DNA of 64,000 bases from Pseudomonas sp. CHM02 (GCF_000612585.1 NZ_JFCA01000040.1:1-64000); one strand, 5' to 3'. Positions 28,118 to 37,544 are shown, counted from the stretch's first letter. The notes: generated by a model not told the origin, from the sequence alone. Made by a program: numbers and translations.

Positions 28118-29293
28118 ATGCCATCCGTTATTTCCACCGACGTTCTGATTGTCGGCGCCGGGGTTGCCGGCCTCTGGCTGAACGCGCGCCTGCGCCGCCA
28201 GGGGTTTTCCACGGTGGTGGTGGAAAGCGCCACCTTGGGTGGCGGGCAAAGCGTGAAGTCCCAGGGGATCATCCACGGCGGTGCGAAATACGCCCTGCAC
28301 GGCGCCCTCACCGGCGCCTCCGAAGCCATTGCCGACATGCCGCGCCGCTGGCGTGAAGCGCTGGCGGGCAACGGCGAGCTGGACCTGTCCAGCGTGCGCC
28401 TGCTGTCCGAGGCGCATTACCTGTGGTCCCCCGGCACTATCGCCGGCAACCTCACCAGCTTCTTCGCCAGCAAGGCCGTGCGCGGGCGTGTCGACCAGGT
28501 CAAGGGCGATGACCTGCCCCCGGCGCTGCAAGACCGCCGCTTCAAGGGCAAGGTCTATCGCCTGGCCGAGTTGGTCATCGATGTGCCGAGCCTGATCGCT
28601 CGCCTGGCGCAACTGGCCGGCGACGGGTTGCTCGCCGGCCAACACATCGAACCCTTGCGCGAAGGCGACACTCTGGTGGGCCTGAAGGTGGACGGTCGCG
28701 AGATCCGTGCCCAGCGCATCGTGCTGAGTGCGGGCGCAGGCACGGCTGACCTGCTGAGCGCGCTGGGCCTGAGCCAGCCGGCCATGCAAAAACGTCCATT
28801 GCACATGATCATCGCCAAGGGCCCCGGCCTTAAGCCGCTGTATGCGCACTGCCTGGGCGGCGGCACCAAGCCGCGCATCACCGTCACCACCCACCCGGCG
28901 GCCGATGGCAACTGGGTGTGGTACATGGGCGGCGACATTGCCGAGGCCGATGGCGTGGCGCGCACACCCCAGGAACAGATCGCCACGGCCCAGAAAGAAC
29001 TGGCGCAATTGCTGCCGTGGATCGACATGCACCAGACCCAATGGACCACCCTGCGCGTCGACCGTGCCGAGCCACTGCAATCAGGCCTGAGCCGTCCCGA
29101 CAATGCCTTCCTCGCCGAAGACGGCCGCCTGCTGGTGGGCTGGCCGACCAAACTGGCGCTGGCGCCGGACTTCGCCGATCGCGTCATCAGCAGCCTTGAA
29201 CGCGACGGCATCCGCCCAAGCGCCAGCGAGCCCCTCCCCGCTCTGCCAAAACCCGCCATCGGCGTACCTGCCTGGGAGCAACTGTTGCCATGA
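28118..29293 (+). CDS. FAD-dependent oxidoreductase (DAO family)
   Basis: The 391-residue protein begins with an FAD-binding Rossmann motif (VLIVGAGVAGLWLNARLRRQ) and has a D-amino-acid oxidase-like layout. GGGQSVKSQGIIHGG resembles the early conserved segment of glycerol-3-phosphate-type oxidases. The substrate is unknown. GAGG precedes ATG at 28118, and a TATACT hexamer at 28081-28086 may be a -10 element. It overlaps the aldo/keto reductase by 4 nt (ATGA), so the two are co-translated. Confidence 0.82.
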   Translation: MPSVISTDVLIVGAGVAGLWLNARLRRQGFSTVVVESATLGGGQSVKSQGIIHGGAKYALHGALTGASEAIADMPRRWREALAGNGELDLSSVRLLSEAHYLWSPGTIAGNLTSFFASKAVRGRVDQVKGDDLPPALQDRRFKGKVYRLAELVIDVPSLIARLAQLAGDGLLAGQHIEPLREGDTLVGLKVDGREIRAQRIVLSAGAGTADLLSALGLSQPAMQKRPLHMIIAKGPGLKPLYAHCLGGGTKPRITVTTHPAADGNWVWYMGGDIAEADGVARTPQEQIATAQKELAQLLPWIDMHQTQWTTLRVDRAEPLQSGLSRPDNAFLAEDGRLLVGWPTKLALAPDFADRVISSLERDGIRPSASEPLPALPKPAIGVPAWEQLLP

Positions 29294-30102
29294 GCCTGCC
29301 CACCCTGCACGACCTGCATCGCCCACTGGGCAGCACCGGCCTGTTGGTGTCACCGCTGGGCCTGGGCACCGTCAAGCTGGGTCGCGACCAAGGGGTGAAA
29401 TACCCCAGCGGCTTCCAGATCCCCGGTGACGACGAGGCCCGCATGCTGTTGCGCCAGGCCCGCGAACTGGGCATCAACCTGATCGATACCGCGCCGGCCT
29501 ATGGCATGAGCGAGGAACGCCTGGGGCCGCTGTTGCGTGACCAGCGCAAGGACTGGGTGATTGTCAGCAAGGTCGGTGAAGAGTTCGAGAATGGCACGTC
29601 CAGCCACGACTTCAGCGCGGCTCACACGCGGATGTCTATCGAGCGCAGCTTGAAAAGACTTGAAACTGATTTTATCGACTTGGTGCTGGTGCACTCCGAC
29701 GGCAACGACCTGCATATCCTCAATGACTGCGAGGTCTACCAGACCCTGGAGGAACTGAAAAAGGAAGGCAAGATCCGCGGTTTCGGCTTCTCCGGGAAAA
29801 CCGTCGAAGGCGGCGTGAAGGCTCTGGAACAAGGCGATTGCGCCATGGTCACCTACAATCTGAACGAACAGGCCGAGAAAGCCGTCATTGATTATGCGGC
29901 GGCCCACGGCAAGGGCATCCTGGTGAAGAAGGCGCTGGCCAGCGGCCACGTATGCCTGGAGCCGGGAGTGGATCCAATTCGCGCCAGTTTCATGTTGTTG
30001 TTTGCGCAAACGGGCGTCGCCAGTGCTATTGTCGGGACCATTAATCCGCTGCACCTGGCCCATAACGTGGCGACCGCTGCCCAAGTCATTCGTCAACTCT
30101 GA
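29290..30102 (+). CDS. Aldo/keto reductase
   Basis: The 270-residue NAD(P)H-dependent reductase has the AKR tetrad: Asp and Tyr in IDTAPAYGMSEE, Lys in VIVSKVGEE and His in LVLVHSDGND. The barrel ends with AIVGTINPLHLAHN, the cofactor-phosphate region. The substrate is not known. It overlaps the FAD oxidoreductase gene, which suggests one redox module, and precedes the Nudix-like gene. Confidence 0.88.
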   Translation: MSLPTLHDLHRPLGSTGLLVSPLGLGTVKLGRDQGVKYPSGFQIPGDDEARMLLRQARELGINLIDTAPAYGMSEERLGPLLRDQRKDWVIVSKVGEEFENGTSSHDFSAAHTRMSIERSLKRLETDFIDLVLVHSDGNDLHILNDCEVYQTLEELKKEGKIRGFGFSGKTVEGGVKALEQGDCAMVTYNLNEQAEKAVIDYAAAHGKGILVKKALASGHVCLEPGVDPIRASFMLLFAQTGVASAIVGTINPLHLAHNVATAAQVIRQL

Positions 30103-30143
30103 TGCCGCCGACGCGGCCGACCCCGTCGCAAGAAGGAGCCGAC

Positions 30144-31103
30144 ATGCCGCGAACGCTCATAAGAAAAAACCCCAGCAACTTCAAAACACTGCCGCTGCAC
30201 GTCGAAGCCACCCCCGAAGGCCTGAGCTACCAGAGCGTCGGCATGCCGCTCAACTTCGCCCAGACCCTGCAACGGCGCAAGCCGGTGGAGGTGGCCGATC
30301 CCGAGCGCTTCGCCCTGGAGCTGGCCAACCTCGGCGTGTCTGTGCGGCTGACCCTGCATTGGCAAAACAAGGATTACTGGGTGCTGGTGCGCCAGCGCCG
30401 CCAGGACCGGGGCGACGTGGTGCTCAAGCTGATTTCCGGCTACGTGCCCGCCCATGAACTGAACCTGCCGCTGCACACCGCCATCCAGGAAATTGCCGAA
30501 GAATGCCTGCTGGAGACGCCGGAAGGCTGGCTCGGCGGGCGCTTCAACGACACGTGGTTGCCGGCGCCCTATTCGGCCGCGCTGCATTACCGCGAAGCCT
30601 TGCCCTTTCGCCTCAGCCCGCTGTCCGGCGCCGCCCGCCCGGTACGTTGCGCCACCACCCAGTTGATCGAACGCCCGCGCGCCTATGTGCACCTGCCCAC
30701 CGCCTCGCTGCAATTGATTTACGACCTGCGCCTGGAAGTGCCCAAGGAAGCCAAATCCCTGAGCCTGTTCCATGTGGACGAGCGCCTGGAGGGCGACCAA
30801 CTGGTCGCCCGCCTCGACCGCCAGCGCCCGGACCTGTACCTGATGCCGCTGAAAGACGGCCAGCCCCTGGCCGAGCTGTACACCGTCAAGAAAGACCAGC
30901 TGTACCCGGCGAGCACACGGGGCTTGTACCTGGCGGAAAGCTTCGCCCAGCAGGAAGGCTGGCTGGTGCGTGAGGAGCGGATTCGCTGGAAGGATTGGCT
31001 ACGCCAGCAAGGCCTGGCAGAGCCTGAGAAAGAGTCGAAACTCAAGCGCCTGGCACAGCGGGTGCTGCGCAAGATCGTGCCGAAGAAAAAAGCCAGCCGC
31101 TGA
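30144..31103 (+). CDS. Uncharacterised protein with degenerate Nudix-like motif
   Basis: The 319-residue soluble protein does not match a well-known enzyme that I can name. The central segment GYVPAHELNLPLHTAIQEIA, followed by EECLLE, resembles a Nudix box, but with two extra residues before the helix and Gln in place of the usual Arg. Two Nudix-like flanking strands (KDYWVLVRQRRQDRGD before, APYSAALHYREALPF after) are consistent. The C-terminus is strongly basic. ATG at 30144 follows a strong AAGGAG; an upstream in-frame start at 30102 is not needed. Whether it is catalytic is unknown. Confidence 0.6.
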   Translation: MPRTLIRKNPSNFKTLPLHVEATPEGLSYQSVGMPLNFAQTLQRRKPVEVADPERFALELANLGVSVRLTLHWQNKDYWVLVRQRRQDRGDVVLKLISGYVPAHELNLPLHTAIQEIAEECLLETPEGWLGGRFNDTWLPAPYSAALHYREALPFRLSPLSGAARPVRCATTQLIERPRAYVHLPTASLQLIYDLRLEVPKEAKSLSLFHVDERLEGDQLVARLDRQRPDLYLMPLKDGQPLAELYTVKKDQLYPASTRGLYLAESFAQQEGWLVREERIRWKDWLRQQGLAEPEKESKLKRLAQRVLRKIVPKKKASR

Positions 31104-31116
31104 TTTGAAGGGCCAA

Positions 31117-31203
31117 CCTGTAGGAGCCGGCTTGCCGGCGATGAGGCCCTGAAGATCACCTCTGTCTTCAGGCCGCTATCGCCGGCAAGCCGGCGCCTAC
31201 AGG
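31117..31203. repeat. REPIN-like pair of inverted REP sequences
   Basis: Outer arms CCTGTAGGAGCCGGCTTGCC and its inverse near 31182-31203 flank a second, shorter inverted repeat (CTGAAGA/TCTTCAG). It separates the convergent Nudix-like gene and the epimerase gene. Confidence 0.88.
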
Positions 31204-31204
31204 G

Positions 31205-32140
31205 TCAGATGTTGAGCAGGCGTGCGAGGCCAACCTTCAGGGGTGTGGGCTCGGGCAACTTGAAGCTCGCCAACAAGCGCTGGTTATTCGCCCGCGAATG
31301 CCGGATATCCCCAGAGCGTGCGGGCCCGTAAGTCACGGCCGGCAACTTGCCGACGATTTCTTCCAGGGCTTGCAGCACATCCTTGAGCGTCGTGGTGCGG
31401 TTCCAGCCGACATTGATTGCGCCCAGCGGCGCAGCCGGCGCTTCAATGGCCTGCACCAGCACGTCCACCAGATCTTCCACGTACATGAAGTCACGGGTTT
31501 GCTCGCCATCGCCAAACACGGCAATCGGCCCCCCCTGCTGCGCGCGCTCGCTGAAGATACTGATCACGCCGGAATACGGCGATGACGGATCCTGGCGCGG
31601 CCCGAAGATATTGAAGAAGCGGAAAATCACCGGCTCCAGGCCATGCTGGCGACGGTAGAAGTCGAAGTAGTACTCACTGGCCAACTTGTCGGACGCATAG
31701 GGCGTCAACGGCGCCTTGGTGGTTTCCTCGTCAATCGAAGCACCCTCGCCATTGTTGCCGTATACCGCGGCGCTGGAGGCATACACCACACGCTTGACAC
31801 CGGCCTTGCGCATGGCTTCGCAGACATTCAAGGTGCCGACGAAATTGCTCTGGTGCGTGCTGACCGGGTCATCCACCGACGCCTGCACCGAGGCCACTGC
31901 CGCCAGGTGCACCACCGCCGTTGCACCGACGGCAGCACTGGCTACCAAGTCGGCATCGGCCACATCAGCTTCCAGCAGTTCGACGCGCGGATTGTCCAAT
32001 GGCAAGTTGCTGGGTTTGCCGGTGGACAGGTTATCCAGCACCCGTACGCCGTAGCCTTTGGCAAGCAGCGCATCGACCAGGTGCGAACCGATAAAACCGG
32101 CGCCGCCGGTGATCAGGACCCACTTATCAGCGTTACTCAT
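31205..32140 (-). CDS. NAD-dependent epimerase/dehydratase (nucleotide-sugar SDR)
   Basis: The 311-residue extended short-chain dehydrogenase has the NAD motif GGAGFIGSH at the N-terminus, SSAAVYG and the catalytic YASDK (Tyr-x3-Lys), and a RFFNIFGPRQDP segment typical of UDP-glucose/GlcNAc 4-epimerases (WbpP/GalE-like). Position after hldE in one transcript, with an 8-nt overlap (ATGAGTAA), points to nucleotide-sugar supply for LPS. The exact sugar is not known. Confidence 0.85.
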   Translation of the reverse strand: MSNADKWVLITGGAGFIGSHLVDALLAKGYGVRVLDNLSTGKPSNLPLDNPRVELLEADVADADLVASAAVGATAVVHLAAVASVQASVDDPVSTHQSNFVGTLNVCEAMRKAGVKRVVYASSAAVYGNNGEGASIDEETTKAPLTPYASDKLASEYYFDFYRRQHGLEPVIFRFFNIFGPRQDPSSPYSGVISIFSERAQQGGPIAVFGDGEQTRDFMYVEDLVDVLVQAIEAPAAPLGAINVGWNRTTTLKDVLQALEEIVGKLPAVTYGPARSGDIRHSRANNQRLLASFKLPEPTPLKVGLARLLNI

Positions 32141-33557
32141 TGTTGCGGATCTTCTCGACAATGGCGGTGGTCGAGCTGTTCTCGACCAGGCCCAGCACTT
32201 TGACCTTGCCGCCGTAGGCGCTGACGATATCCGCCCCTACGACCTGGTCGACGGAGTAGTCGCCGCCCTTGACCAGCACATCCGGCTTGACCTGGGCCAG
32301 CAGGTTTTCCGGGGTGGCCTCAGGGAAGCTGATCACCCAGTCCACCGCGCCCAGGCCAGCCAGCACCGCCATGCGACGGTCGACGCTGTTGATCGGACGA
32401 CCAGGGCCTTTCAGGCGGCTCACCGAAGCATCGTCGTTGACCGCAACGATCAGGCGATCGCCTTGGGCTCGCGCCTGCTCCAGGTAGGTCACGTGACCGG
32501 CGTGCAGGATGTCGAAGCAACCGTTGGTGAACACAATGCTTTCGTTGTGGGCACGGGCGTCGTCAATGGCCAGCAGCAGTTGCTCGATGGTCAGCACACC
32601 ACGCTCCGAACCCTCGGAGCGCTGGATCGCACGGCGCAATTCAGGCGCGCTGATGGCGGCAGTACCCAACTTGCCCACCACGATGCCCGCCGCCAGGTTG
32701 GCCAGCGCCACGGCGTGAGGCAGCTCTTCGCCCGCCGCAATCGAGGCGGCCAGGGTGGAAATCACGGTGTCACCGGCGCCGGTGACGTCGAACACTTCAC
32801 GGGCCCGGGCCGGCAGGTGCATCGCCGGGTGGCCGGGGCGCAGCAGGGTCATGCCGTGTTCGCCACGGGTCACCAGCAAGGCGCCCAGGTCGAGGTCGGC
32901 CATCAGTGCCGCGCCCTTGGTCACCAGGTCGTGCTCATCGGCGCAACCGCCGACGATGGCTTCGAACTCGCTGAGATTAGGCGTGATCAGGCTGGCTCCG
33001 CGATAAATCGAGAAGTCCTTGCCCTTGGGATCGGCCAGCACCGGGATGCCCTTGGCCTTGGCGGCCTGGATCAATGCCTGGTGGTTCTTCAAGGCGCCTT
33101 TGCCGTAGTCGGACAACACCAGCACCTTGATGCCTTCGAGCAACCCGTCGACCTGGCCACTCAGGGCCAGGGCGTCGGTGGCGAAGGGTTCTTCGAAATC
33201 GATACGCAGCAATTGCTGGTGACGGCTCATCACCCGCAGCTTGACGATGGTCGGCTGGTGGGCAATGCGCTGGAACAGCGCACGCACGCCGGCACCGCGC
33301 AGGCTGTTGGCCAGGCTGTCGGCGGCTTCGTCGTCGCCGGTCACACCCACCAGGGAGGCCGGGGCGCCGAGGGCGGCAATATTCAGGGCAACGTTGGCAG
33401 CGCCACCTGGACGGTCTTCGATTTGCTCGACCTTGACTACCGGTACCGGTGCCTCAGGGGAAATCCGTGAGGTACCGCCATGCCAGTAACGGTCGAGCAT
33501 GACATCGCCGACCACCAAGACAGGGGCTTGATCGAATCGCGGCATGGACAACTTCAT
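32133..33557 (-). CDS. hldE: Bifunctional heptose kinase/adenylyltransferase HldE
   Basis: HldE makes ADP-heptose precursor for the LPS inner core. The 474-residue protein has an N-terminal ribokinase-like kinase domain (about 1-320, with DVTGAGDTVISTLAA as catalytic/ATP motif) and a C-terminal cytidylyltransferase-type domain (TNGCFDILHAGHVTYLEQA). ATG at 33557 gives MKLSMPRFDQ; six extra codons upstream are possible. A TAATAT hexamer at 33592-33597 (minus strand) may be its own -10. The gene is upstream of, and overlaps, the epimerase. Confidence 0.96.
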   Translation of the reverse strand: MKLSMPRFDQAPVLVVGDVMLDRYWHGGTSRISPEAPVPVVKVEQIEDRPGGAANVALNIAALGAPASLVGVTGDDEAADSLANSLRGAGVRALFQRIAHQPTIVKLRVMSRHQQLLRIDFEEPFATDALALSGQVDGLLEGIKVLVLSDYGKGALKNHQALIQAAKAKGIPVLADPKGKDFSIYRGASLITPNLSEFEAIVGGCADEHDLVTKGAALMADLDLGALLVTRGEHGMTLLRPGHPAMHLPARAREVFDVTGAGDTVISTLAASIAAGEELPHAVALANLAAGIVVGKLGTAAISAPELRRAIQRSEGSERGVLTIEQLLLAIDDARAHNESIVFTNGCFDILHAGHVTYLEQARAQGDRLIVAVNDDASVSRLKGPGRPINSVDRRMAVLAGLGAVDWVISFPEATPENLLAQVKPDVLVKGGDYSVDQVVGADIVSAYGGKVKVLGLVENSSTTAIVEKIRNNE

Positions 33558-33635
33558 GGAGCAACCCACATACAAAATGAACAGGGGCGCGATATTAGCA
33601 CAGGGTTACGGGAGGTTTGCGGGAGGGTTTTGCAA

Positions 33636-33663
33636 TGTAGGAGCCGGCTTGCCGGCTCCTACA
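33636..33663. repeat. Collapsed single REP palindrome
   Basis: TGTAGGAGCCGGC and GCCGGCTCCTACA meet with only TT between them, a perfect 13-bp hairpin. It looks like a REP unit joined to itself, or a deletion derivative of a full pair. It lies between msbA and hldE. Confidence 0.85.
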
Positions 33664-33670
33664 GGGAGGT

Positions 33671-35476
33671 TCAGGTGATGTCGGCGGAAATCGGTGCATC
33701 CAGGCCCATGGCATGCAGGCGGGCGTAATAGCCGTTCTGTGCCAGCAGTTCGCTGTGCGTGCCACGCTCGACAATCCGACCGTCGTCCATCACCAGGATC
33801 AGGTCAGCCTTCTCGATGGTGGATAAACGGTGCGCGATCACCAGGGTGGTGCGACCTTGCATGACCTTGTCCAGCGCTGCCTGAATGTGGCGCTCGGATT
33901 CGGTGTCGAGGGCCGAGGTGGCCTCGTCGAGAATCAACAAAGGCGCGTTCTTCAGCAGCGCACGGGCAATCGCCAGGCGCTGGCGCTGGCCACCCGACAG
34001 CAACACACCGTTTTCGCCGACCTGGGTGTCGAAGCCCTTGGGCAACTGGTCGATGAAGTCCTTGGCATTGGCGTCCGCCGCGGCCGCTTCAACGTCCGCC
34101 CGAGGTGCGCCCGCCAGGTCGCCGTAGGCGATGTTGTTGGTCACGGTGTCGCTGAACAGGGTTACATGCTGGGTCACCTGGGCAATGTGCTTGCGCAGGT
34201 TGAGCAGCTTGTAGTCTTCGATCTCGACGCCATCCAGCAGGATTTCGCCGCTTGCGTGATGGTAGAAACGCGGGATCAGGCTGGCCAGGGTCGACTTGCC
34301 GCTGCCCGAGCGCCCGACCAGGGCGATCATCTGCCCAGGTTCGGCGGTGAAGCTGATGTCCTTGAGCACATGGCGTTCGGTGCCCGGGTAGGTGAAGTTC
34401 AGGTTGCGTACGTCGAGCCGACCGCTGACCTTGTCGCGCTCGATTGTACCGTTGTCGACTTCGACCTCTTCGTCCAGCTGTTCGAAAATGCTTTCGGCAC
34501 CCGCCACACCCTTCTGGATCGTCGAGCTGACTTCCGAGAGCTGGCGAATCGGCTTGGGCAGCAGGCCGGCCAGGGTGATGTAGGCCACCATGTCACCGGC
34601 CGATGCGTCACCGCGAAGATAGAGGACCAGAAACATCAGCACCGCCATGGCGGTGTAGATCACCAGTTGCAGCGCCGGTGTGTAGATCGCCCCGGTGCGG
34701 GTCATGCGCAGTTGCTTGTTGGTGTTGCTCTGGCTGGCCTTGAGGAAGCGTTTTTCCTCGTAGACCTCACCACCGAAACTGCGCACCACGCGATAGCCCT
34801 GGATGGTTTCCGAGGCCACGTGGGTCACGTCGCCCATGGCCACCTGGATCTTCTTGCTCTGCTTGCGGAATTTCTTGCTGGCCGTGCTCACCATCACGGC
34901 GATCAACGGCAGGATGGCAATCATCACCAGCGTCAGGCGCCAGTTCATGTACAGCAGCGAGGCGAACAGGAAGATCACCGTCATGCCTTCGCGAATCACC
35001 ACCTTGATCGCGTCGGTCGCCGCCCCCGTGACCATGGTCACGTTGAAGGTGATGCGTGAAATCAGGTGCCCGGAGTTGTGATTGTCGAAGTAGCGGTTGG
35101 GCAGCGTCAGCAAGTTGTTGAACAACTGCACGCGCAGGTCATGGACCAGGCCCAGGGAAACCTTGGCCAGCAGGTAGTTGCCCAGGAACGAACCCAGGCC
35201 CTGCCAGGCGGCGATCAGGATGATCAGCAGCGGCACGGCTTGGAGCAACTGCAGGTCCCGAAGGAACGGCACGGTGGGGAACAGCACGGCTTCAGGGTTG
35301 GAAAGGCCATCGACGAAGTACTTGAGGATGTACCCCAGCATCGGCTGGGTCGACGCGAAAATCAGAAATCCGACGATACTCAGCGCGAACAAGCCGGCGT
35401 AGGGCTTAACGTAACTGAGCAGGCGGAAGTATATTTTCAAGCTCGAAGGGCTTGCGCTCGGACTGGAGTCGGTCAT
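33671..35476 (-). CDS. msbA: Lipid A export ABC transporter MsbA
   Basis: MsbA flips lipid A-core across the inner membrane. The 601-residue half-transporter has six transmembrane helices (about 25-330) and one nucleotide-binding domain with Walker A GRSGSGKST, signature LSGGQRQRLA, and Walker B LLILDEATSALD. ATG at 35476 (MTDSSPSAS) is chosen over a start 34 codons upstream that lacks conservation. It lies upstream of hldE and divergent from the O-antigen ligase gene, matching Pseudomonas LPS loci. Confidence 0.95.
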   Translation of the reverse strand: MTDSSPSASPSSLKIYFRLLSYVKPYAGLFALSIVGFLIFASTQPMLGYILKYFVDGLSNPEAVLFPTVPFLRDLQLLQAVPLLIILIAAWQGLGSFLGNYLLAKVSLGLVHDLRVQLFNNLLTLPNRYFDNHNSGHLISRITFNVTMVTGAATDAIKVVIREGMTVIFLFASLLYMNWRLTLVMIAILPLIAVMVSTASKKFRKQSKKIQVAMGDVTHVASETIQGYRVVRSFGGEVYEEKRFLKASQSNTNKQLRMTRTGAIYTPALQLVIYTAMAVLMFLVLYLRGDASAGDMVAYITLAGLLPKPIRQLSEVSSTIQKGVAGAESIFEQLDEEVEVDNGTIERDKVSGRLDVRNLNFTYPGTERHVLKDISFTAEPGQMIALVGRSGSGKSTLASLIPRFYHHASGEILLDGVEIEDYKLLNLRKHIAQVTQHVTLFSDTVTNNIAYGDLAGAPRADVEAAAADANAKDFIDQLPKGFDTQVGENGVLLSGGQRQRLAIARALLKNAPLLILDEATSALDTESERHIQAALDKVMQGRTTLVIAHRLSTIEKADLILVMDDGRIVERGTHSELLAQNGYYARLHAMGLDAPISADIT

Positions 35477-35633
35477 ATCACGCGGCGTTTTGAAAAAGGA
35501 GGCTGACTTTAGCACAGCTTCTCTGTTGTACTTGCACCCTGCATGACCCTCAACCTGGTTGGATCCAACCGGCGACATTATATAGCCACTACTTTAAGAT
35601 GGTCGGCTTCTCAACACGGAATGGCTTTCCTGT

Positions 35634-37490
35634 ATGCACTCCAAGCGCCTGATCTATGGCTCAAATCGCGTTTTCGACTTTCTGGTTCTGTGGATTCTGC
35701 CCATTGGCTTGTTGTTGCTGTTGAGCTCGCTGTTCTTCGTCACCAATCGCAATGTGCTGCACAAGTTCTACTACGCCCTGTTCAGCGCCCCCACCTTATT
35801 GCTGTTGTGCCTGCGCCCCAGGGAACTCAAGGAACTGCTGCGTGAGCCGCTGGCGATCGCGTTCCTGGTGTTTTCCGCCTGGGCGCTGACGAGCCTGCTC
35901 TGGAGCCCGGAGCATCACCCGGACACCGACCTGTTCAAACGCCCCCTGCACACCTTCATGCTGTTTGCTGGCTGCGGGTTGTTGCTGCATTACCGCAATG
36001 AGCTGTTCAAGCCGATCTTCTTCAGTGCAGCGGTGATTGCCCTGGTGGTGTGCGTGTGCAACCTCGTGGCATTCGCCAAGGGTTTCGAACCCGGCATGCG
36101 CATGATCGGCGGCCGTGGCGCCCTCGACAACCCGCTGCTGAGCTCCCACGTCTTCGGCTTTTTCTGCGTCTACTGGCTGTACATCTGCATGACCACCCAG
36201 CGCCTGCAGGTGCTGTGGTTCAGCATTCCAGCCCTGGCAATCATGACCTTGACCGTGCTGGCCACCGGTTCGCGCACGCCACTGGTAGCGTTGACCCTGA
36301 CCATCCTCTGGATGACCTTCGTCAGCCGCAACCGCCGTTCGGCCCTGCTGATAGCGGGCATGGTCGTGGGTGCCGCGGGGCTCCTGCTGCTCTACCCCGA
36401 ACTGATCACCAACCGTGGCAGCTCGTTCCGTTTCGAGCTGTGGGGCATGTCGCTGCAACGCATCGCCGAACACCCCTGGATCGGCCACAGCTACGATTCC
36501 GAGCTGTACCTGACCCTGGCCGACGGCTACGAACTGCGCGAGCCGCACAGCTTTGCGCTGGGCGTGCTGTATTACGTCGGCATCATCGGCTTTATCCCGT
36601 GGATCTTCATGATCGGCTGGGGGCTGTACAAGGGCCTGAAAGAACGCGCCCAGCCACTCTTCATCCTGGCTTCGTCGCTGCTGGCCTATGGCATCGGCGC
36701 CGGGCTGACCGAAGGCGGTGGCATCCTGTCGCGCCCCAAGGAGCACTGGTTCCTGCTGTGGATCCCGCTGGCGATCATTGCCGGCCTGAGCATCGCCCAA
36801 CGCCGTCGCAGTGTGTTGCGCATTCCGGTGCAAGCACTCAAGCCCGAGGCTTTCGACCAACTGTGCAGCAATGCCCATGTGATCGAAGCCGACGGCCTGG
36901 GACCAAAGGTCCTGCGCCTGGCCGACAGCCGCTTCCTGAAGATCTTCCGTCCGCGCCGCTGGTACACCTCGGGCAGCTTCAACCCCTACTCCGAGCGGTT
37001 TGCCAGCAACGCCGAGCAATTGCGCACCCTGGGCATCCCCACGCCGCAGATTCTAGGCCTCTATGGCCTGCGCGACGCCAGCAGTGCCGTCAGCTACGCG
37101 CCACTGTCCGGCCTGACCCTGCGCCAAGCCCTGCAAAGCCTGGATAACAGCCTGCGTGAATCGCTGATCGAACGTTTCGGCCAGTTCCTGGCCAAGCTGC
37201 ATGAGCGTGGTGTGTACTTCCGTTCGCTGCACCTGGGTAATGTGCTGTTGATGGATGACGGTGAGTTTGGCCTGATCGATATCGCCGACCTGCGCATCTT
37301 CCCGTCGCCGCTGCGCAACGCATTGCGCCAGCGCAACCTGCGCCATATGCAGCGTTACCCGCAGGACCGCGCCTGGCTGTTCGAGACACACTTCGAACAG
37401 TTGGCAAAAGGTTATGCGTCCATTGCCAGCCAAGGCGCCACGGCGAAAATCCGCGAGCAAGTGCTGGCGCTGGCCAGCCCCGCCACCTGA
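35634..37490 (+). CDS. waaL: O-antigen ligase WaaL fused to a kinase-like C-terminal domain
   Basis: The first ~390 residues carry about ten to twelve hydrophobic segments and the ligase features TGSRTPLVALTLT and REPHSFALGVLYYVG, with His305 near the position of the essential His of P. aeruginosa WaaL (about residue 303). WaaL joins O-antigen to lipid A-core at the periplasmic face. Residues about 398-605 form a soluble kinase-like region with IPTPQILG and a catalytic-loop equivalent YFRSLHLGNVLL in which the usual Asp is Ser, followed by LIDIAD. In P. aeruginosa, as I recall, these are two genes. The reading frame is intact with no stop. It ends 1 nt before a strong terminator. Confidence 0.88.
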   Translation: MHSKRLIYGSNRVFDFLVLWILPIGLLLLLSSLFFVTNRNVLHKFYYALFSAPTLLLLCLRPRELKELLREPLAIAFLVFSAWALTSLLWSPEHHPDTDLFKRPLHTFMLFAGCGLLLHYRNELFKPIFFSAAVIALVVCVCNLVAFAKGFEPGMRMIGGRGALDNPLLSSHVFGFFCVYWLYICMTTQRLQVLWFSIPALAIMTLTVLATGSRTPLVALTLTILWMTFVSRNRRSALLIAGMVVGAAGLLLLYPELITNRGSSFRFELWGMSLQRIAEHPWIGHSYDSELYLTLADGYELREPHSFALGVLYYVGIIGFIPWIFMIGWGLYKGLKERAQPLFILASSLLAYGIGAGLTEGGGILSRPKEHWFLLWIPLAIIAGLSIAQRRRSVLRIPVQALKPEAFDQLCSNAHVIEADGLGPKVLRLADSRFLKIFRPRRWYTSGSFNPYSERFASNAEQLRTLGIPTPQILGLYGLRDASSAVSYAPLSGLTLRQALQSLDNSLRESLIERFGQFLAKLHERGVYFRSLHLGNVLLMDDGEFGLIDIADLRIFPSPLRNALRQRNLRHMQRYPQDRAWLFETHFEQLAKGYASIASQGATAKIREQVLALASPAT

Positions 37491-37491
37491 T

Positions 37492-37528
37492 AAAAAAGGC
37501 GACTATCACTGCTGATAGTCGCCTTTTT
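37492..37528. terminator. Bidirectional rho-independent terminator
   Basis: AAAAAAGGCGACTATCA and its inverse (TGATAGTCGCCTTTTT) form a long stem with a CTGC loop and A/T runs on both sides. It serves the convergent waaL fusion gene (plus) and wapR operon (minus). Confidence 0.95.
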
Positions 37529-37544
37529 CATATCCCCCGCCGCC

